From VFJL01 sp037147395 (GTDB taxonomy: Bacteria; Pseudomonadota; Gammaproteobacteria; Burkholderiales; Nitrosomonadaceae), in NCBI GenBank assembly GCA_037147395.1, contig JBAWVG010000020.1, positions 1-25,891 of the forward strand: a DNA stretch of 25,891 nt, in the 5' to 3' direction. Numbering within the stretch: position 1 is the stretch's first letter; each line of letters opens with the position of its first letter. A model generated the notes under the pieces. That model did not search any database and was not told where the DNA came from. It saw only the letters and a list, made by a program, of their open reading frames with translations. This document shows, piece by piece, positions 14,528 to 24,449 of this stretch. Made by a program: the position numbers and the translations under genes.

Positions 14528-17311
14528 CTAGACACCGAATATCTCTTCCCATAATCCCAATACCGCCGCACGGGCATCGCTTAACTCATCCGCATCAACA
14601 CGCGCAAACTTCTGTAGCTTGTCAGACATTGATGCTGCGCCTGTCGATACAGAGTCTCCACTCAGCCTGAGACGGTGCTGCACCCTCCTGAATTCACGAT
14701 AAGCATTGAGCACTTGCTCAGCGAGCTGTACAGGAATGAGATCTAATTTTCCCGCAAGTTTTAACAGCGCAATGTTACCAATATTGGCCGTCAATTCCGG
14801 ATGTTCGCAGGCATGGCCAAGTACGAGATACTGCACCATAAATTCAACATCAATAATGCCGCCACGGTCATGCTTAATATCAAATAACCCGCTTGAATTG
14901 GGATGAGTATCTAGCATTTTCTGACGCATTAAAAGAACCTCATGCTTCAGATTCTCCAGGTCACGTCGTTGGCAAAGAACCTCCTTACGAAGGCCCTCAA
15001 AAGCCTCCCCTACACGACAATCACCCACTACGAAGCGAGCCCGTGTCAGTGCCTGATGTTCCCACATCCAAGCTTGATTCCGCTGGTATTCCTCAAAAGC
15101 TTCAATGGAGCTCACTAGCAGACCGCTGCTGCCATTGGGGCGAAGACGCAGATCGGCCTCATAAAGCAGCCCTGCCGAAGTGTAGCTGGTAAGCCAAGAA
15201 TTAATGCGCTGAGCAAGCCTAGCGTAAATCTCAGGAGCATCAGGATGGGGATCATTATATAGAAAGATGATATCAAGATCAGATGCATAGCCAAGCTCCT
15301 TCCCACCCAGCTTACCGTAACCGATGATCGCAAAAGCAGGGAGATCCTGGTGCTTTCTCCTCAAGCCCGACCATGCTAGATTCAATACCGTATCCAGCAC
15401 TAAATCAGCGAGCTCAGTCAAATGGTCGCTCAGAGTCTCCAGCGGTAACAGACCCTCAAGATCTCTGACCAACAACTGGAATACTTGAGCATGTTGAAAA
15501 TGCCGCAGCACATCCATCTGTTGTTCAACATCATCACCGAGTTGATTGGCCTCATTTAACTGCTGTGCCAGTTCCGTCCTGATCTTGGGCCAGTCGGGTA
15601 TGCTATTAAGATCAGCTGGATTGAGTAATTCATCCAACAAGATCGAATGCCGGCCCAGATACTCACTCGCCCATTGGCTAGTATTTGCAAGCTTGGCTAT
15701 CCGTTCCAAGGCTTGTGGAAATTCCAATAATAGGGCGAGATAGGCTGCGCGACGGCTTACACTCTCCAGTAACTGCAACATACGTTCCAGTGTGTGGTCA
15801 GCCGACGAAAACTTGGCCGCCACTTCTATGATGGCCGGAACCAACGAATCAACCCGCTTTCGACTGGATTCAGATAACTGTCTATAGCGGCCGCTACGGC
15901 GGAACTCTTGCAAACGGAATAGTGCTGCTGTTGGATCAGAGAACCCTATTGCAGCAAGTTGATCAGTAGCCGCCTTGGCCTCAGATTCATCGCCCGAGTG
16001 CTCTTGCCATAACCAAGCCAGAGTATCCCTATTTTGAGATTCTTGAGGAGCAGCAAAAACCAATTCAAAGTGACGAGTTACATTCCTACGGTGAGTATCA
16101 AGACTCTGTAAGAAAACAATATAACTTGGAGACCCCATGGAGGCTGATATCAATTCCTGATCTGCGGAAATACTCGGCAACATGTGAGTCTGTTGATCAT
16201 CGAGATACTGCAACCGGTGTTCCAGATTACGCAGAAAATGATAGGCATCCACTAACTCCAAAACCGTTTTATCCGGCAATTGCTTTTTCTCTCGAAGGCA
16301 CTGCAGAACGGCAAGCGTTGGGCGAACCCGCAAATCAGCGTCACGACCTCCACGTACCAACTGAAATACCTGTGCGATAAATTCGATTTCGCGAATACCA
16401 CCGGGTCCGAGCTTGATATCATCATGGATCTCACGGCGACTGACCTCCTTGCGGATTTGTGAGTGCAGGCCGCGCATAGATTCATAAGCACCAAAATCAA
16501 GATATTTCCGATATATGAATGGTCTCGCTACCTGCTGCATGAGTTTTGACTCTTCTACACTCGATCCCGCAGCAACTATCCGGCTCTTGATCCACGCATA
16601 ACGCTCCCACTCACGCCCCTGAGTGATGAGATACTTCTCCAGCATAACGAAACTCATTGCCAGTGGCCCACTATCACCATAGGGGCGCAACCTCATATCC
16701 ACCCTGAACACAAATCCATCCGCCGTAATCTCATGCAGACTGGCAATCAACTTTCGACCCAGTCTCGCAAAAAAATCATGGTTGGAGATACGTCTTACTC
16801 CATCTGTTTCGCCGTCTTCCGGATAAACAAAAATCAGATCTACATCCGATGAAACATTGAGCTCCCCACCACCTAGCTTGCCCATAGCAACTACCAGCAT
16901 ATTCTGAACCGCTCCACTCTCAGAACCCCTAGGGGAACCGTAGCGAGCAGTGTCAGATAACCAATCTCGATGACGTTCTAGCGCAAAGCTAATTGTAATT
17001 TCAGCCAGATGGGTCATGCTTGTCATGACCTCGACAAGATCTGCCATTCTGCTTAGATCACGAACGATCAGACGCAGCATCACTCTCTTACGCAAGTCAC
17101 GTAATGCCTTATTAAGTGTTACTTCGTCCGTAGCATTGCCGTAACTTACATCTAGGCTTGCCTGCATCTCTTCTCTGAGAAAAGGTAACCGAAGATTTTG
17201 CAAAAGTTCAGTACGCAACCCCGGCTCACTCGTTAGCAAGCGCTGTGCATACCGACTAAACGGCAAGACGGATTCGATTATTTCTTCAGTAGAGTGGATA
17301 GCCATGTGCAT
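14528..17311 (-). CDS. glnE: Bifunctional glutamine synthetase adenylyltransferase/deadenylase
   Basis: GlnE adds and removes AMP on a tyrosine of glutamine synthetase, tuning ammonia assimilation in response to PII and glutamine. The 927-residue protein has two nucleotidyltransferase domains, each with the GKLGG...SDxD signature: MGKLGGGELNVSSDVD (Asp156, Asp158; deadenylase) and GYGKLGGKELGYASDLD (Asp678, Asp680; adenylylase). Supporting segments VDMRLRPYGDSGP and ADLRLRPNGSSGLL follow each. E. coli GlnE has 946 residues, so it is full length. Two ATGs two codons apart (17311 and 17305) are both possible starts. It is divergent from yhdP and about 85 bases upstream of ilvE. Confidence 0.96.
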   Translation of the reverse strand: MHMAIHSTEEIIESVLPFSRYAQRLLTSEPGLRTELLQNLRLPFLREEMQASLDVSYGNATDEVTLNKALRDLRKRVMLRLIVRDLSRMADLVEVMTSMTHLAEITISFALERHRDWLSDTARYGSPRGSESGAVQNMLVVAMGKLGGGELNVSSDVDLIFVYPEDGETDGVRRISNHDFFARLGRKLIASLHEITADGFVFRVDMRLRPYGDSGPLAMSFVMLEKYLITQGREWERYAWIKSRIVAAGSSVEESKLMQQVARPFIYRKYLDFGAYESMRGLHSQIRKEVSRREIHDDIKLGPGGIREIEFIAQVFQLVRGGRDADLRVRPTLAVLQCLREKKQLPDKTVLELVDAYHFLRNLEHRLQYLDDQQTHMLPSISADQELISASMGSPSYIVFLQSLDTHRRNVTRHFELVFAAPQESQNRDTLAWLWQEHSGDESEAKAATDQLAAIGFSDPTAALFRLQEFRRSGRYRQLSESSRKRVDSLVPAIIEVAAKFSSADHTLERMLQLLESVSRRAAYLALLLEFPQALERIAKLANTSQWASEYLGRHSILLDELLNPADLNSIPDWPKIRTELAQQLNEANQLGDDVEQQMDVLRHFQHAQVFQLLVRDLEGLLPLETLSDHLTELADLVLDTVLNLAWSGLRRKHQDLPAFAIIGYGKLGGKELGYASDLDIIFLYNDPHPDAPEIYARLAQRINSWLTSYTSAGLLYEADLRLRPNGSSGLLVSSIEAFEEYQRNQAWMWEHQALTRARFVVGDCRVGEAFEGLRKEVLCQRRDLENLKHEVLLMRQKMLDTHPNSSGLFDIKHDRGGIIDVEFMVQYLVLGHACEHPELTANIGNIALLKLAGKLDLIPVQLAEQVLNAYREFRRVQHRLRLSGDSVSTGAASMSDKLQKFARVDADELSDARAAVLGLWEEIFGV

Positions 17312-17313
17312 GC

Positions 17314-17342
17314 TTGAGAATTCGGAGTTAAAATTCTATGAA
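17314..17342 (+). promoter_or_regulatory. Candidate promoter for the yhdP-nitrilase-tldD run
   Basis: TTGAGA (17314-17319, 5 of 6 match to -35) is followed by a 17-base spacer and TATGAA (17337-17342, 4 of 6 to -10). It would give a leader of about 170 bases before yhdP. A second -10-like TATACT at 17349-17354 lacks a good -35. The rest of the 211-base glnE-yhdP gap shows no clear signal. Confidence 0.35.
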
Positions 17343-17522
17343 ACTGGTTATACTGACGCTATCTATGCAGCCCGCCTACGCGCTTCAAATAAAGAGAAGT
17401 CAACTATACATACTAAGTCTAGGTACGATGCTGTACACCCCTATTTTGGACAATTTCGAAAGACACTATCCCTTTCCAAGACAGAGTTAAGCATACTTTC
17501 CCAGCTGTAAAACTGGAATTAT

Positions 17523-20500
17523 TTGTTGAATTTGCCAGCCATTTTACCCCTTGTTCAGCGTAGTGGCTTCTGGTTCCAACTGCTAACGCGGAGCCTTCTG
17601 GTCACAGCGGTTTTCTTCTCAATGCTATTGTTGGCGTTGCGTTACTGGCTGCTGCCGGGTATTGATCACTACCGACAAGATATTGCTGCCGTCATTACCC
17701 AGGCTGCCGGGCAACGAGTAACCATCGGCGCAGTCAGCGCGGAGTGGGATGGACTGCGCCCCCACTTGATGCTGCGCACGGTACAGGTTCATAACAAAGA
17801 AGGTGATCCAGCATTACTCCTAGATCAAATAGAGAGCACGCTGTCTTGGCTATCGATATTACACGGCGAGATCCGTTTTCATAGCATCAGGATCGACAAG
17901 CCAGACCTGACCATACGCCGCGATACCGCGGGCATCATCCATGTGGCTGGGGTTGCACTTAGCCCAGATCAGAGTGAGGGCGGTTTCGCTGACTGGTTAC
18001 TACGCCAGAGACAGCTTATCCTCAGTGATGCCAGTATCTTGTGGCAGGATGATCAGCGCGGCTCGCCAGCCTTGGAACTAAAAACCGTTAACATGCGCCT
18101 GGAAAATCGTGGGCAGCACCACCGGTTTGGAATACATGCCATCCCTCCTAGCAACCTTGCAGCACCTCTTGATATACGTGGAGACTTTACTGGAGACTCA
18201 TTAGGCTCTCTTGAGAAGTGGCGCGGCCAAATCTTTACACAGCTTGATTATGCTGATATCGCAGCCTGGCGCCCATGGCTACCCTTCCCTGAAACAATTG
18301 AATTCAATCGCGGTGCCGGATCAATCCGAATGTGGCTCGGAATAGATGGAACGGTCGTGGAGGGGCTGACAGCAGATGTTCGCCTACAGAATGTTAAAAC
18401 ACGTCTTGCTCAAGAATTGCCGGAGCTAAACCTTATCAGCCTGCAGGGTCGGGTCGGATGGAAGCGAATCAATAACGGCACCGATGAAGGTACTGAATTG
18501 TCCACACGCGGACTCAGTATCTCGATTCATGGCGAGGAGACCTTACAGCCACTAAATCTATCTCTGCAAACATTCCCCACAAACAACGACAAGCCAAGCA
18601 GTGGAAGGCTGAACCTCAATGTTCTAGATCTCGAGACTCTGATGAATCTGGTGGAATACCTGCCGGTCCAAGTATCGCTGCGTGAAAGACTTGATGAGTT
18701 ATCCCCCATCGGCGAGATTCGTGACATACAAGCAGAATGGAATGGTGAGTGGCCCACCCCCACGCACTTCAATATAAAGGGTGGATTCACCAACCTCGGA
18801 ATGAAGAAATTCTACCCAATACCCGCCTTTAGGGGCATCAGCGGCAATATTGCTGGCACTGAGAAAGGGGGAACTCTTAATCTTAGTTCACAGAAAATCA
18901 GCATGGCATTACCAGAAACACTTCGCAAACCGGTGATGCTAGACAGGCTCAATGGTCAAGTTAATTGGGAATTATTAACTGACAAAAATCTCATCGAATT
19001 TAAATTTAACAATATTGAGTTTGCCAATGATCATGCTGCTGGGTCCGTTTCCGGCAGCTATCATAGCGTACCAGACGGGCCGGATCTGATTGATCTGAAT
19101 GCGCATCTGACACAGGCAGATGCGCGCTATGTCGGTCACTATATACCGACAATGGTAAATCAGTCTGTTCGTGATTGGCTTGAACGGTCGATTGTGGCAG
19201 GAGATCTCAGTGATGTAAAACTACGTCTCAGGGGTAGCCCGGCAGAGTTCCCATTCAACAATAACGAGAATGGTATTTTTCAGATAAATGCGAAGGCCTC
19301 TGGCGTAGAGCTGGATTACCTCTCAGAATGGCCAAAGATAAAAAATATATCTGCGGACCTACTGTTTCAGGGCAGCCGCATGGAAATCATCTCTTCCCGT
19401 GCAAACATTTTTGATGCCGATCTAAACAAAATAAAAATACAGTTTGCCGATATGGCCGATCCTGATGCGACCCTCAAGATAGAGGGTGAAGCTACGGGCA
19501 CTACCAAAGACTTCATTAAATTCATTGAGAAGAGCTCCCTATCCAACTACACCAGCGGAATGGTCGACGGCATCACTGCGGTGGGGGATGGCGAACTACT
19601 GCTCAAGCTCGATATACCGTTATTTCGTTTGAATGACATCAAACTCGTTGGAAACTATCGTTTCATTAATAACCAGATTAACCCTGGGCCCTACCTGCCC
19701 AACCTAGATCAATTAAACGGAGTGCTGACTTTTACTGAGTCTGGTATCGGAATAGAAAAGATCGCTGCACAAGTGCTTGGTGGGCCTGTTGACTTCCACT
19801 CCTCTACCCCACGAGAGGGAGGCATACGAATAACCGCGACAGGTAGAGCCAACCTCGACAATCTACGTCAACTCGGTCGAGACAAGCCCACAGTTTCCAC
19901 TAAAACGTGGGCACAGCACTTCAGCGGGAGCACCGACTGGCAAGCTGTCATGAATATACGCAAAAAACTGCTCAACGTATCTATCGAGTCATCCATGCAA
20001 GGACTCGTTTCTGCCCTTCCAGAGCCTTTTTCTAAAACAGCAACAGATCATCTGCCCCTACGTTTCGAAAGAAAATCAGTCGACTCACGTCGAGATGATC
20101 TGATCCTGCGCTATGGCGGATTAGTGGCCGCACAGATCAAGCGTACCCGAGATAACTCAGGTAATTACCGAGTAGATCGTGGCATGGTCAGTTTCGGCAC
20201 CACATCCACCTTGTCACCCGCAAAAAATGGTGTAACCGTCAATGGATCATTACAATCATTAGATCTGGATCAGTGGCGAAGCTTATTCAAGCAGAATGAT
20301 GAAGGGGGACGCCTTTCGCTGGATCCGTCACGAATCAACCTACACATCGGCGCACTCAAGTTTCTTGAGAGGCGCTTTCACAACATTGCTCTGAATGCTT
20401 TCATCGACGGGGGAGAATGGCACTCCACCATTTCGAGTAAAGAGGTCAACGGTGATATAAACTGGCATCCATCCGGGAATGGTAAATTGGTTGCTCGTTT

Positions 20501-21350
20501 GAAGAGCTTAATCATTCCAGCTTCTACTCCCACCAAACCGACTACAGCAAAGCAGGTACAGTTTCAAGAGAAGAGCCTACCTGCGTTGGATGTCGTAGCA
20601 GATCATTTCAGCGTCAACGAGAAATCACTGGGCAAGCTTGAACTGCTGGCGAATCAACAGAAACAAGACTGGCATATTGAGAGACTGCACATCACCAACT
20701 CCGATAGTTCATTGGCAGCAAAAGGGATATGGCAGAGTCATGCTGTACCCCCTCGAGTTCAAGCAGATATCAAACTAGAGTCTAGTGATATCGGCAAGCT
20801 TCTGACGCGATTGGGTTATCCAGACCGGGTGAAGCGTGGCAGAGGTGGGCTTGAGGGAGCCCTGTCGTGGTCCGGCAACCCCAGATCGATCGATTACCCT
20901 ACGCTGTCCGGCAACCTCAAGCTAAAAGCTCGGCAGGGTCAGTTCCCTAAACTTGAAACAGGCATTGGAAAATTGTTCAGCATCTTTGACCTAAAATCAC
21001 TACCTCAGCGGATTACATTAGATTTCCGCGATATACTCAATGAAGGCTTTGGCTTCGATGACATTACCGGTAATGTTAAAATAAATCGCGGTGTAGCAGC
21101 CACTCATGATCTCAGAATCCGGGGATCTGCAGCGAAGTTCGCCATAAATGGAGAGGTCGATCTGACGGGAGAGACCCAGAAATTAAATGTCAGAGTCATC
21201 CCCTCATTGGGCCTAGTCACACCAGTAGTGGGGATTGCTTCCATGATTGTAAATCAAGAACTGAAAGATCCATTCGATCAAGTGGTATCGAGCGAATATA
21301 ATGTTACTGGCACTTGGGCGGATCCGCTCATCACTGAAGTCACTCGCTAA
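17523..21350 (+). CDS. yhdP: YhdP family AsmA-like envelope protein
   Basis: YhdP is a large inner-membrane-anchored AsmA-like protein that spans the periplasm and helps move phospholipids to the outer membrane. The 1275 residues match E. coli YhdP (1266). One N-terminal membrane segment (about 23-46, SLLVTAVFFSMLLLALRYWL) is followed by a long beta-rich region, with an AsmA-like C-terminal part containing GLEGALSWSG, FSIFDLKSLPQRI and DLTGETQKLNVRVIPSLG. A stop codon at 17508-17510 leaves only TTG codons (17523, 17526) as starts that keep the membrane segment; the first ATG, at 17622, would cut it in half. It heads a run with a nitrilase (16 bases later) and tldD, an arrangement common in betaproteobacteria (from memory). 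Confidence 0.92.
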   Translation: MLNLPAILPLVQRSGFWFQLLTRSLLVTAVFFSMLLLALRYWLLPGIDHYRQDIAAVITQAAGQRVTIGAVSAEWDGLRPHLMLRTVQVHNKEGDPALLLDQIESTLSWLSILHGEIRFHSIRIDKPDLTIRRDTAGIIHVAGVALSPDQSEGGFADWLLRQRQLILSDASILWQDDQRGSPALELKTVNMRLENRGQHHRFGIHAIPPSNLAAPLDIRGDFTGDSLGSLEKWRGQIFTQLDYADIAAWRPWLPFPETIEFNRGAGSIRMWLGIDGTVVEGLTADVRLQNVKTRLAQELPELNLISLQGRVGWKRINNGTDEGTELSTRGLSISIHGEETLQPLNLSLQTFPTNNDKPSSGRLNLNVLDLETLMNLVEYLPVQVSLRERLDELSPIGEIRDIQAEWNGEWPTPTHFNIKGGFTNLGMKKFYPIPAFRGISGNIAGTEKGGTLNLSSQKISMALPETLRKPVMLDRLNGQVNWELLTDKNLIEFKFNNIEFANDHAAGSVSGSYHSVPDGPDLIDLNAHLTQADARYVGHYIPTMVNQSVRDWLERSIVAGDLSDVKLRLRGSPAEFPFNNNENGIFQINAKASGVELDYLSEWPKIKNISADLLFQGSRMEIISSRANIFDADLNKIKIQFADMADPDATLKIEGEATGTTKDFIKFIEKSSLSNYTSGMVDGITAVGDGELLLKLDIPLFRLNDIKLVGNYRFINNQINPGPYLPNLDQLNGVLTFTESGIGIEKIAAQVLGGPVDFHSSTPREGGIRITATGRANLDNLRQLGRDKPTVSTKTWAQHFSGSTDWQAVMNIRKKLLNVSIESSMQGLVSALPEPFSKTATDHLPLRFERKSVDSRRDDLILRYGGLVAAQIKRTRDNSGNYRVDRGMVSFGTTSTLSPAKNGVTVNGSLQSLDLDQWRSLFKQNDEGGRLSLDPSRINLHIGALKFLERRFHNIALNAFIDGGEWHSTISSKEVNGDINWHPSGNGKLVARLKSLIIPASTPTKPTTAKQVQFQEKSLPALDVVADHFSVNEKSLGKLELLANQQKQDWHIERLHITNSDSSLAAKGIWQSHAVPPRVQADIKLESSDIGKLLTRLGYPDRVKRGRGGLEGALSWSGNPRSIDYPTLSGNLKLKARQGQFPKLETGIGKLFSIFDLKSLPQRITLDFRDILNEGFGFDDITGNVKINRGVAATHDLRIRGSAAKFAINGEVDLTGETQKLNVRVIPSLGLVTPVVGIASMIVNQELKDPFDQVVSSEYNVTGTWADPLITEVTR

Positions 21351-21366
21351 GTAAAAACATCATTTA

Positions 21367-22230
21367 ATGACCGACCACCCAAGTACTCTTAACACACCCA
21401 TATCAGGAAGAACTAGTAACGACCCGATATGTGTTGCAGCCATCCAGATGGTGGCGGGTACCAGCATATCTTCTAATCTTGAAGAGGCTTCACGCCTAAT
21501 CGAGATAGCCGCCTCTCGGGGGGCTAAGCTTGCGGCATTGCCAGAGTATTTTTTCCTCATGGGTATGAACGAGTCTGACAAGGTCACAGCAAGCGAACAG
21601 GATGGCAGTGGACCGATACAGGAATTCCTAAGTGCGACCGCCAAACGTCTTGGTATCTGGCTGGTCGGCGGATCAGTGCCACTGATATCATCCAGACCCG
21701 ATAAAGTACGTAATAGTTGTTTAGTTTATGACGACACTGGTACGCGGATGGCCCGTTACGACAAGATACACTTGTTTGGTCTTGAGCTTGGCAGCGAACA
21801 TTATTCCGAAGAAAAGACTATCGAGGCCGGTAACCAAGTAGTCGCCTTCGAGTCTCCGTTCGGTCGTATTGGACTATCCATATGCTACGATCTGCGGTTC
21901 CCAGAACTTTACCGATCAATGGGTAGGGTGGATGTCATTCTCGCCCCGGCGGCCTTTACTGCGATAACTGGCAAGGCCCATTGGGAAACGTTGATCCGCG
22001 CACGCGCCATCGAGAATCTGGCATATGTAATTGCACCCGCTCAAGGGGGGTGCCATGTGAACGGTCGAGAGACTCACGGTGACAGCATGATCGTTGATCC
22101 ATGGGGAGTGGTACTCGACCGCCTACCGCATGGGGCAGGTACTGTGATTGCTAACATTAATCCGGAGTACCAAACCAGCCTGCGTAAAAGTTTGCCCGCA
22201 TTGAACCACCGTACCTTGCACCGTTGTTGA
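21367..22230 (+). CDS. Carbon-nitrogen hydrolase, Nit1-like (possible deaminated glutathione amidase)
   Basis: A 287-residue nitrilase-superfamily amidase. The Glu-Lys-Cys triad is visible: Glu60 (LPEYFFLMG), Lys133 (YDKIHLFGLE) and Cys173 (SICYDLRFPELYR). The CYDLRFPELYR motif and overall pattern resemble Nit1/YbeM, which hydrolyse deaminated glutathione as metabolite repair; the exact substrate is inferred. The N-terminus carries about 20 residues before the usual AAIQM start, with no closer ATG than the one chosen. It lies 16 bases after yhdP and 45 bases before tldD. Confidence 0.9.
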   Translation: MTDHPSTLNTPISGRTSNDPICVAAIQMVAGTSISSNLEEASRLIEIAASRGAKLAALPEYFFLMGMNESDKVTASEQDGSGPIQEFLSATAKRLGIWLVGGSVPLISSRPDKVRNSCLVYDDTGTRMARYDKIHLFGLELGSEHYSEEKTIEAGNQVVAFESPFGRIGLSICYDLRFPELYRSMGRVDVILAPAAFTAITGKAHWETLIRARAIENLAYVIAPAQGGCHVNGRETHGDSMIVDPWGVVLDRLPHGAGTVIANINPEYQTSLRKSLPALNHRTLHRC

Positions 22231-22275
22231 AGTCTTTCGTAAAGAATAATTTTTCTGATTGATCAGATAATACAA

Positions 22276-23745
22276 ATGGATACCATGATTACAGAACCCA
22301 TCACCGAGTCCAACGATCTCTTTGCCATGGCCGAGCGTTGCCTACTGAAGCCTTACGAGATAGATGCAGCCGGACTGAAACAAGTCTTCGGGCAGATACT
22401 CACACATCATGTAGATTATGCCGACCTCTATTTTCAGTATAACCGCTCCGAGGGATGGGTATTAGAAGAGGGTATCGTCAAGTCTGGTAGCTTCAATATC
22501 GATCAAGGGGTTGGAGTAAGAGCGGTAAGTGGTGACAAGACTGCATTCGCCTATTCTGACGATATCAGCATGCCTGCGCTTGCCACGGCGGCAAAAGCCA
22601 CTCGTGCCATTGCAAGTCAGGGGTCAACAGGTTCGGTACAGGCCGTCAGACGTGCTAAGGGACGCGAGCTTTACTTGCCGCAGGATCCAATCGCCAGTCT
22701 GGGAGATGCGGATAAAGTAGCCCTGCTAGAAAAACTTGAAGGATATGCCCGCGCGGTCGATCACCGCATCAAGCAGGTGATTGCATCCCTCGCAGGAGAG
22801 TATGAAGTAGTTCTGGTAGCCCGCAGCGATGGTTTAATGGCAGCGGACGTGCGGCCATTGGTGAGGGTCTCTCTGCAAGTCATCGCGGAACAGGATGGTC
22901 GTCGCGAGCAGGGTGTTGCAGGTGGTGGCGGGCGCTTCGATTATGCCTATTTCACCGATGATATCTTGCGCGATTATGCCGAAAAAGCAGTCCATCAGGC
23001 GCTCGTCAATCTCAATGCAAAACCTGCACCGGCCGGGACTATGACAGTGGTGCTGGGAGCTGGCTGGCCCGGGATACTCTTGCATGAAGCCATTGGCCAT
23101 GGCCTGGAAGGAGACTTTAACCGTAAGGGGAGCTCGGCATTCTCAGGGCGCGTCGGTGAACGCGTCGCCGCCAATGGTGTAACCGTGGTGGATGATGGTA
23201 CCTTGGCAAGGAGACGGGGATCACTAAACATTGACGATGAGGGTAACCCCACTCAATGCACCGTACTGATCGAGGATGGTATCCTCAGGGGCTATCTACA
23301 AGACAGTCTGAATGCAAGGCTGATGGGGGTTCCCATCACCGGTAACGCTAGAAGAGAGTCCTTCGCCCATATCCCCATGCCACGAATGACGAATACTTAT
23401 ATGCTGAATGGTGACAAGAACCCAGAAGAGATCATCGCCTCAGTTAAGCATGGGCTATATGCAGTGAACTTTGGTGGTGGACAGGTAGATATTACCAGTG
23501 GGAAATTTGTTTTTTCTGCTGCGGAGGCTTACATGATCGAAGATGGGAAGATCTCTTACCCAGTAAAAGGAGCAACCCTAATCGGAAATGGGCCTGAGGT
23601 CCTTACCCGTGTGTCCATGATCGGAAATGACATGATGCTTGACCCCGGTGTCGGCACTTGCGGCAAAGAAGGCCAAAGCGTACCGGTCGGTGTGGGTCAA
23701 CCTACGTTACGAATAGATGGTCTGACGGTCGGTGGGACTGCATAG
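22276..23745 (+). CDS. tldD: Metalloprotease TldD
   Basis: TldD pairs with TldE (PmbA) in a zinc protease that degrades unfolded peptides and matures peptides such as microcin B17 and the CcdA antitoxin. The 489 residues match the family. The metal site is the HExxxH in LLHEAIGHGLEGD (His270, Glu271, His275), and the third ligand is expected to be the cysteine in DPGVGTCGKEGQ near residue 464. TldE is not in the window. ATGs at 22276 and 22285 are both possible; neither has a strong ribosome binding site. Confidence 0.95.
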   Translation: MDTMITEPITESNDLFAMAERCLLKPYEIDAAGLKQVFGQILTHHVDYADLYFQYNRSEGWVLEEGIVKSGSFNIDQGVGVRAVSGDKTAFAYSDDISMPALATAAKATRAIASQGSTGSVQAVRRAKGRELYLPQDPIASLGDADKVALLEKLEGYARAVDHRIKQVIASLAGEYEVVLVARSDGLMAADVRPLVRVSLQVIAEQDGRREQGVAGGGGRFDYAYFTDDILRDYAEKAVHQALVNLNAKPAPAGTMTVVLGAGWPGILLHEAIGHGLEGDFNRKGSSAFSGRVGERVAANGVTVVDDGTLARRRGSLNIDDEGNPTQCTVLIEDGILRGYLQDSLNARLMGVPITGNARRESFAHIPMPRMTNTYMLNGDKNPEEIIASVKHGLYAVNFGGGQVDITSGKFVFSAAEAYMIEDGKISYPVKGATLIGNGPEVLTRVSMIGNDMMLDPGVGTCGKEGQSVPVGVGQPTLRIDGLTVGGTA

Positions 23746-23785
23746 GGACTACTGTTCTAAATCGCCTTCTAAAACTCCAATCTCA

Positions 23786-24238
23786 TCATGTAACATTTAT
23801 TATTCTAGTACCCGCGAGCCGATCATGCAGAAACTGGTGGTCACGGTCAAACAAGGCCCAGAATATTCCAAACCCAAACAGGGAAATTCCGACTACTGCA
23901 TACAGGTAGCGCTTGACTCCTTGTTTCAGATTCAGCCCGTCCCCAGTCGCAGTGGTCAGCCGCAGTTTCCAAGTTTGCATTGCCAGAGTCTGTCCACCGT
24001 GGGTCCAGAACCAAATGAAGTAAGCACCCATGACCAATAGCAAATAAAACTGGTGGGCAGACTTAAAGAAGGAAGAGTCTGGATTGCGGAATACGAGATG
24101 AAAAATAAAACTGGCGATAAATAATACTGCAAGCAAGAGTAGTGACTCATAGATCATGCTGAGTATCCGCCGCCAGAATCGCGATATTGGCGGCTTTATT
24201 GTTTCAGACTCTTGATTCAATGAGGGGGTCTCTTTCAC
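23786..24238 (-). CDS. RDD family membrane protein
   Basis: A 150-residue integral membrane protein of the RDD family, whose function is not defined. Three membrane segments are apparent (about 28-50, 64-82 and 112-128). The family residues occur as RFWRRILSMIYE in segment 1, GGQTLAMQTWKLRL between segments 2 and 3, and LHDRLAGTRII at the C-terminus. The start is GTG at 24238, preceded by no purine-rich ribosome binding site; an in-frame stop lies 27 bases upstream at 24263-24265. In related genomes a DUF3106 gene usually lies directly upstream, and here only a remnant of it seems to remain. It converges on tldD across 40 bases. Confidence 0.9.
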   Translation of the reverse strand: MKETPSLNQESETIKPPISRFWRRILSMIYESLLLLAVLFIASFIFHLVFRNPDSSFFKSAHQFYLLLVMGAYFIWFWTHGGQTLAMQTWKLRLTTATGDGLNLKQGVKRYLYAVVGISLFGFGIFWALFDRDHQFLHDRLAGTRIINVT

Positions 24239-24449
24239 GATAAAGGAGTGTAAGTACCTGCCCTAGGAGCTCTCAACTTATTTATATCGACTCCATTAAG
24301 ATTCAATTTCATACCGCCTATGAGGAGTTAATTGCATCATTCTAGATGGTAGCAAATTTTCTCGACTTACCGGAATAGTTTACAGAAGGCCAGGTAAGGG
24401 AGGTCGCGATCGAACCTATAAAAATCATGCAAAAAACCAAATCCTCCAC

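Noticed and set aside
17304..17510. A 68-codon plus-strand frame filling the glnE-yhdP gap
   Set aside because: It begins inside the glnE start region, has no ribosome binding site or recognisable motif, and covers the likely promoter area; the length is within chance.
22255..22266. CTGAT/ATCAG inverted repeat just before tldD
   Set aside because: Five-base arms with a two-base centre are expected by chance, and no promoter of good quality surrounds it.
24332..24355. An imperfect palindrome around TCTAGA upstream of the RDD gene
   Set aside because: Only 8 of 12 positions match and there is no neighbouring regulator, so it cannot be supported as an operator.
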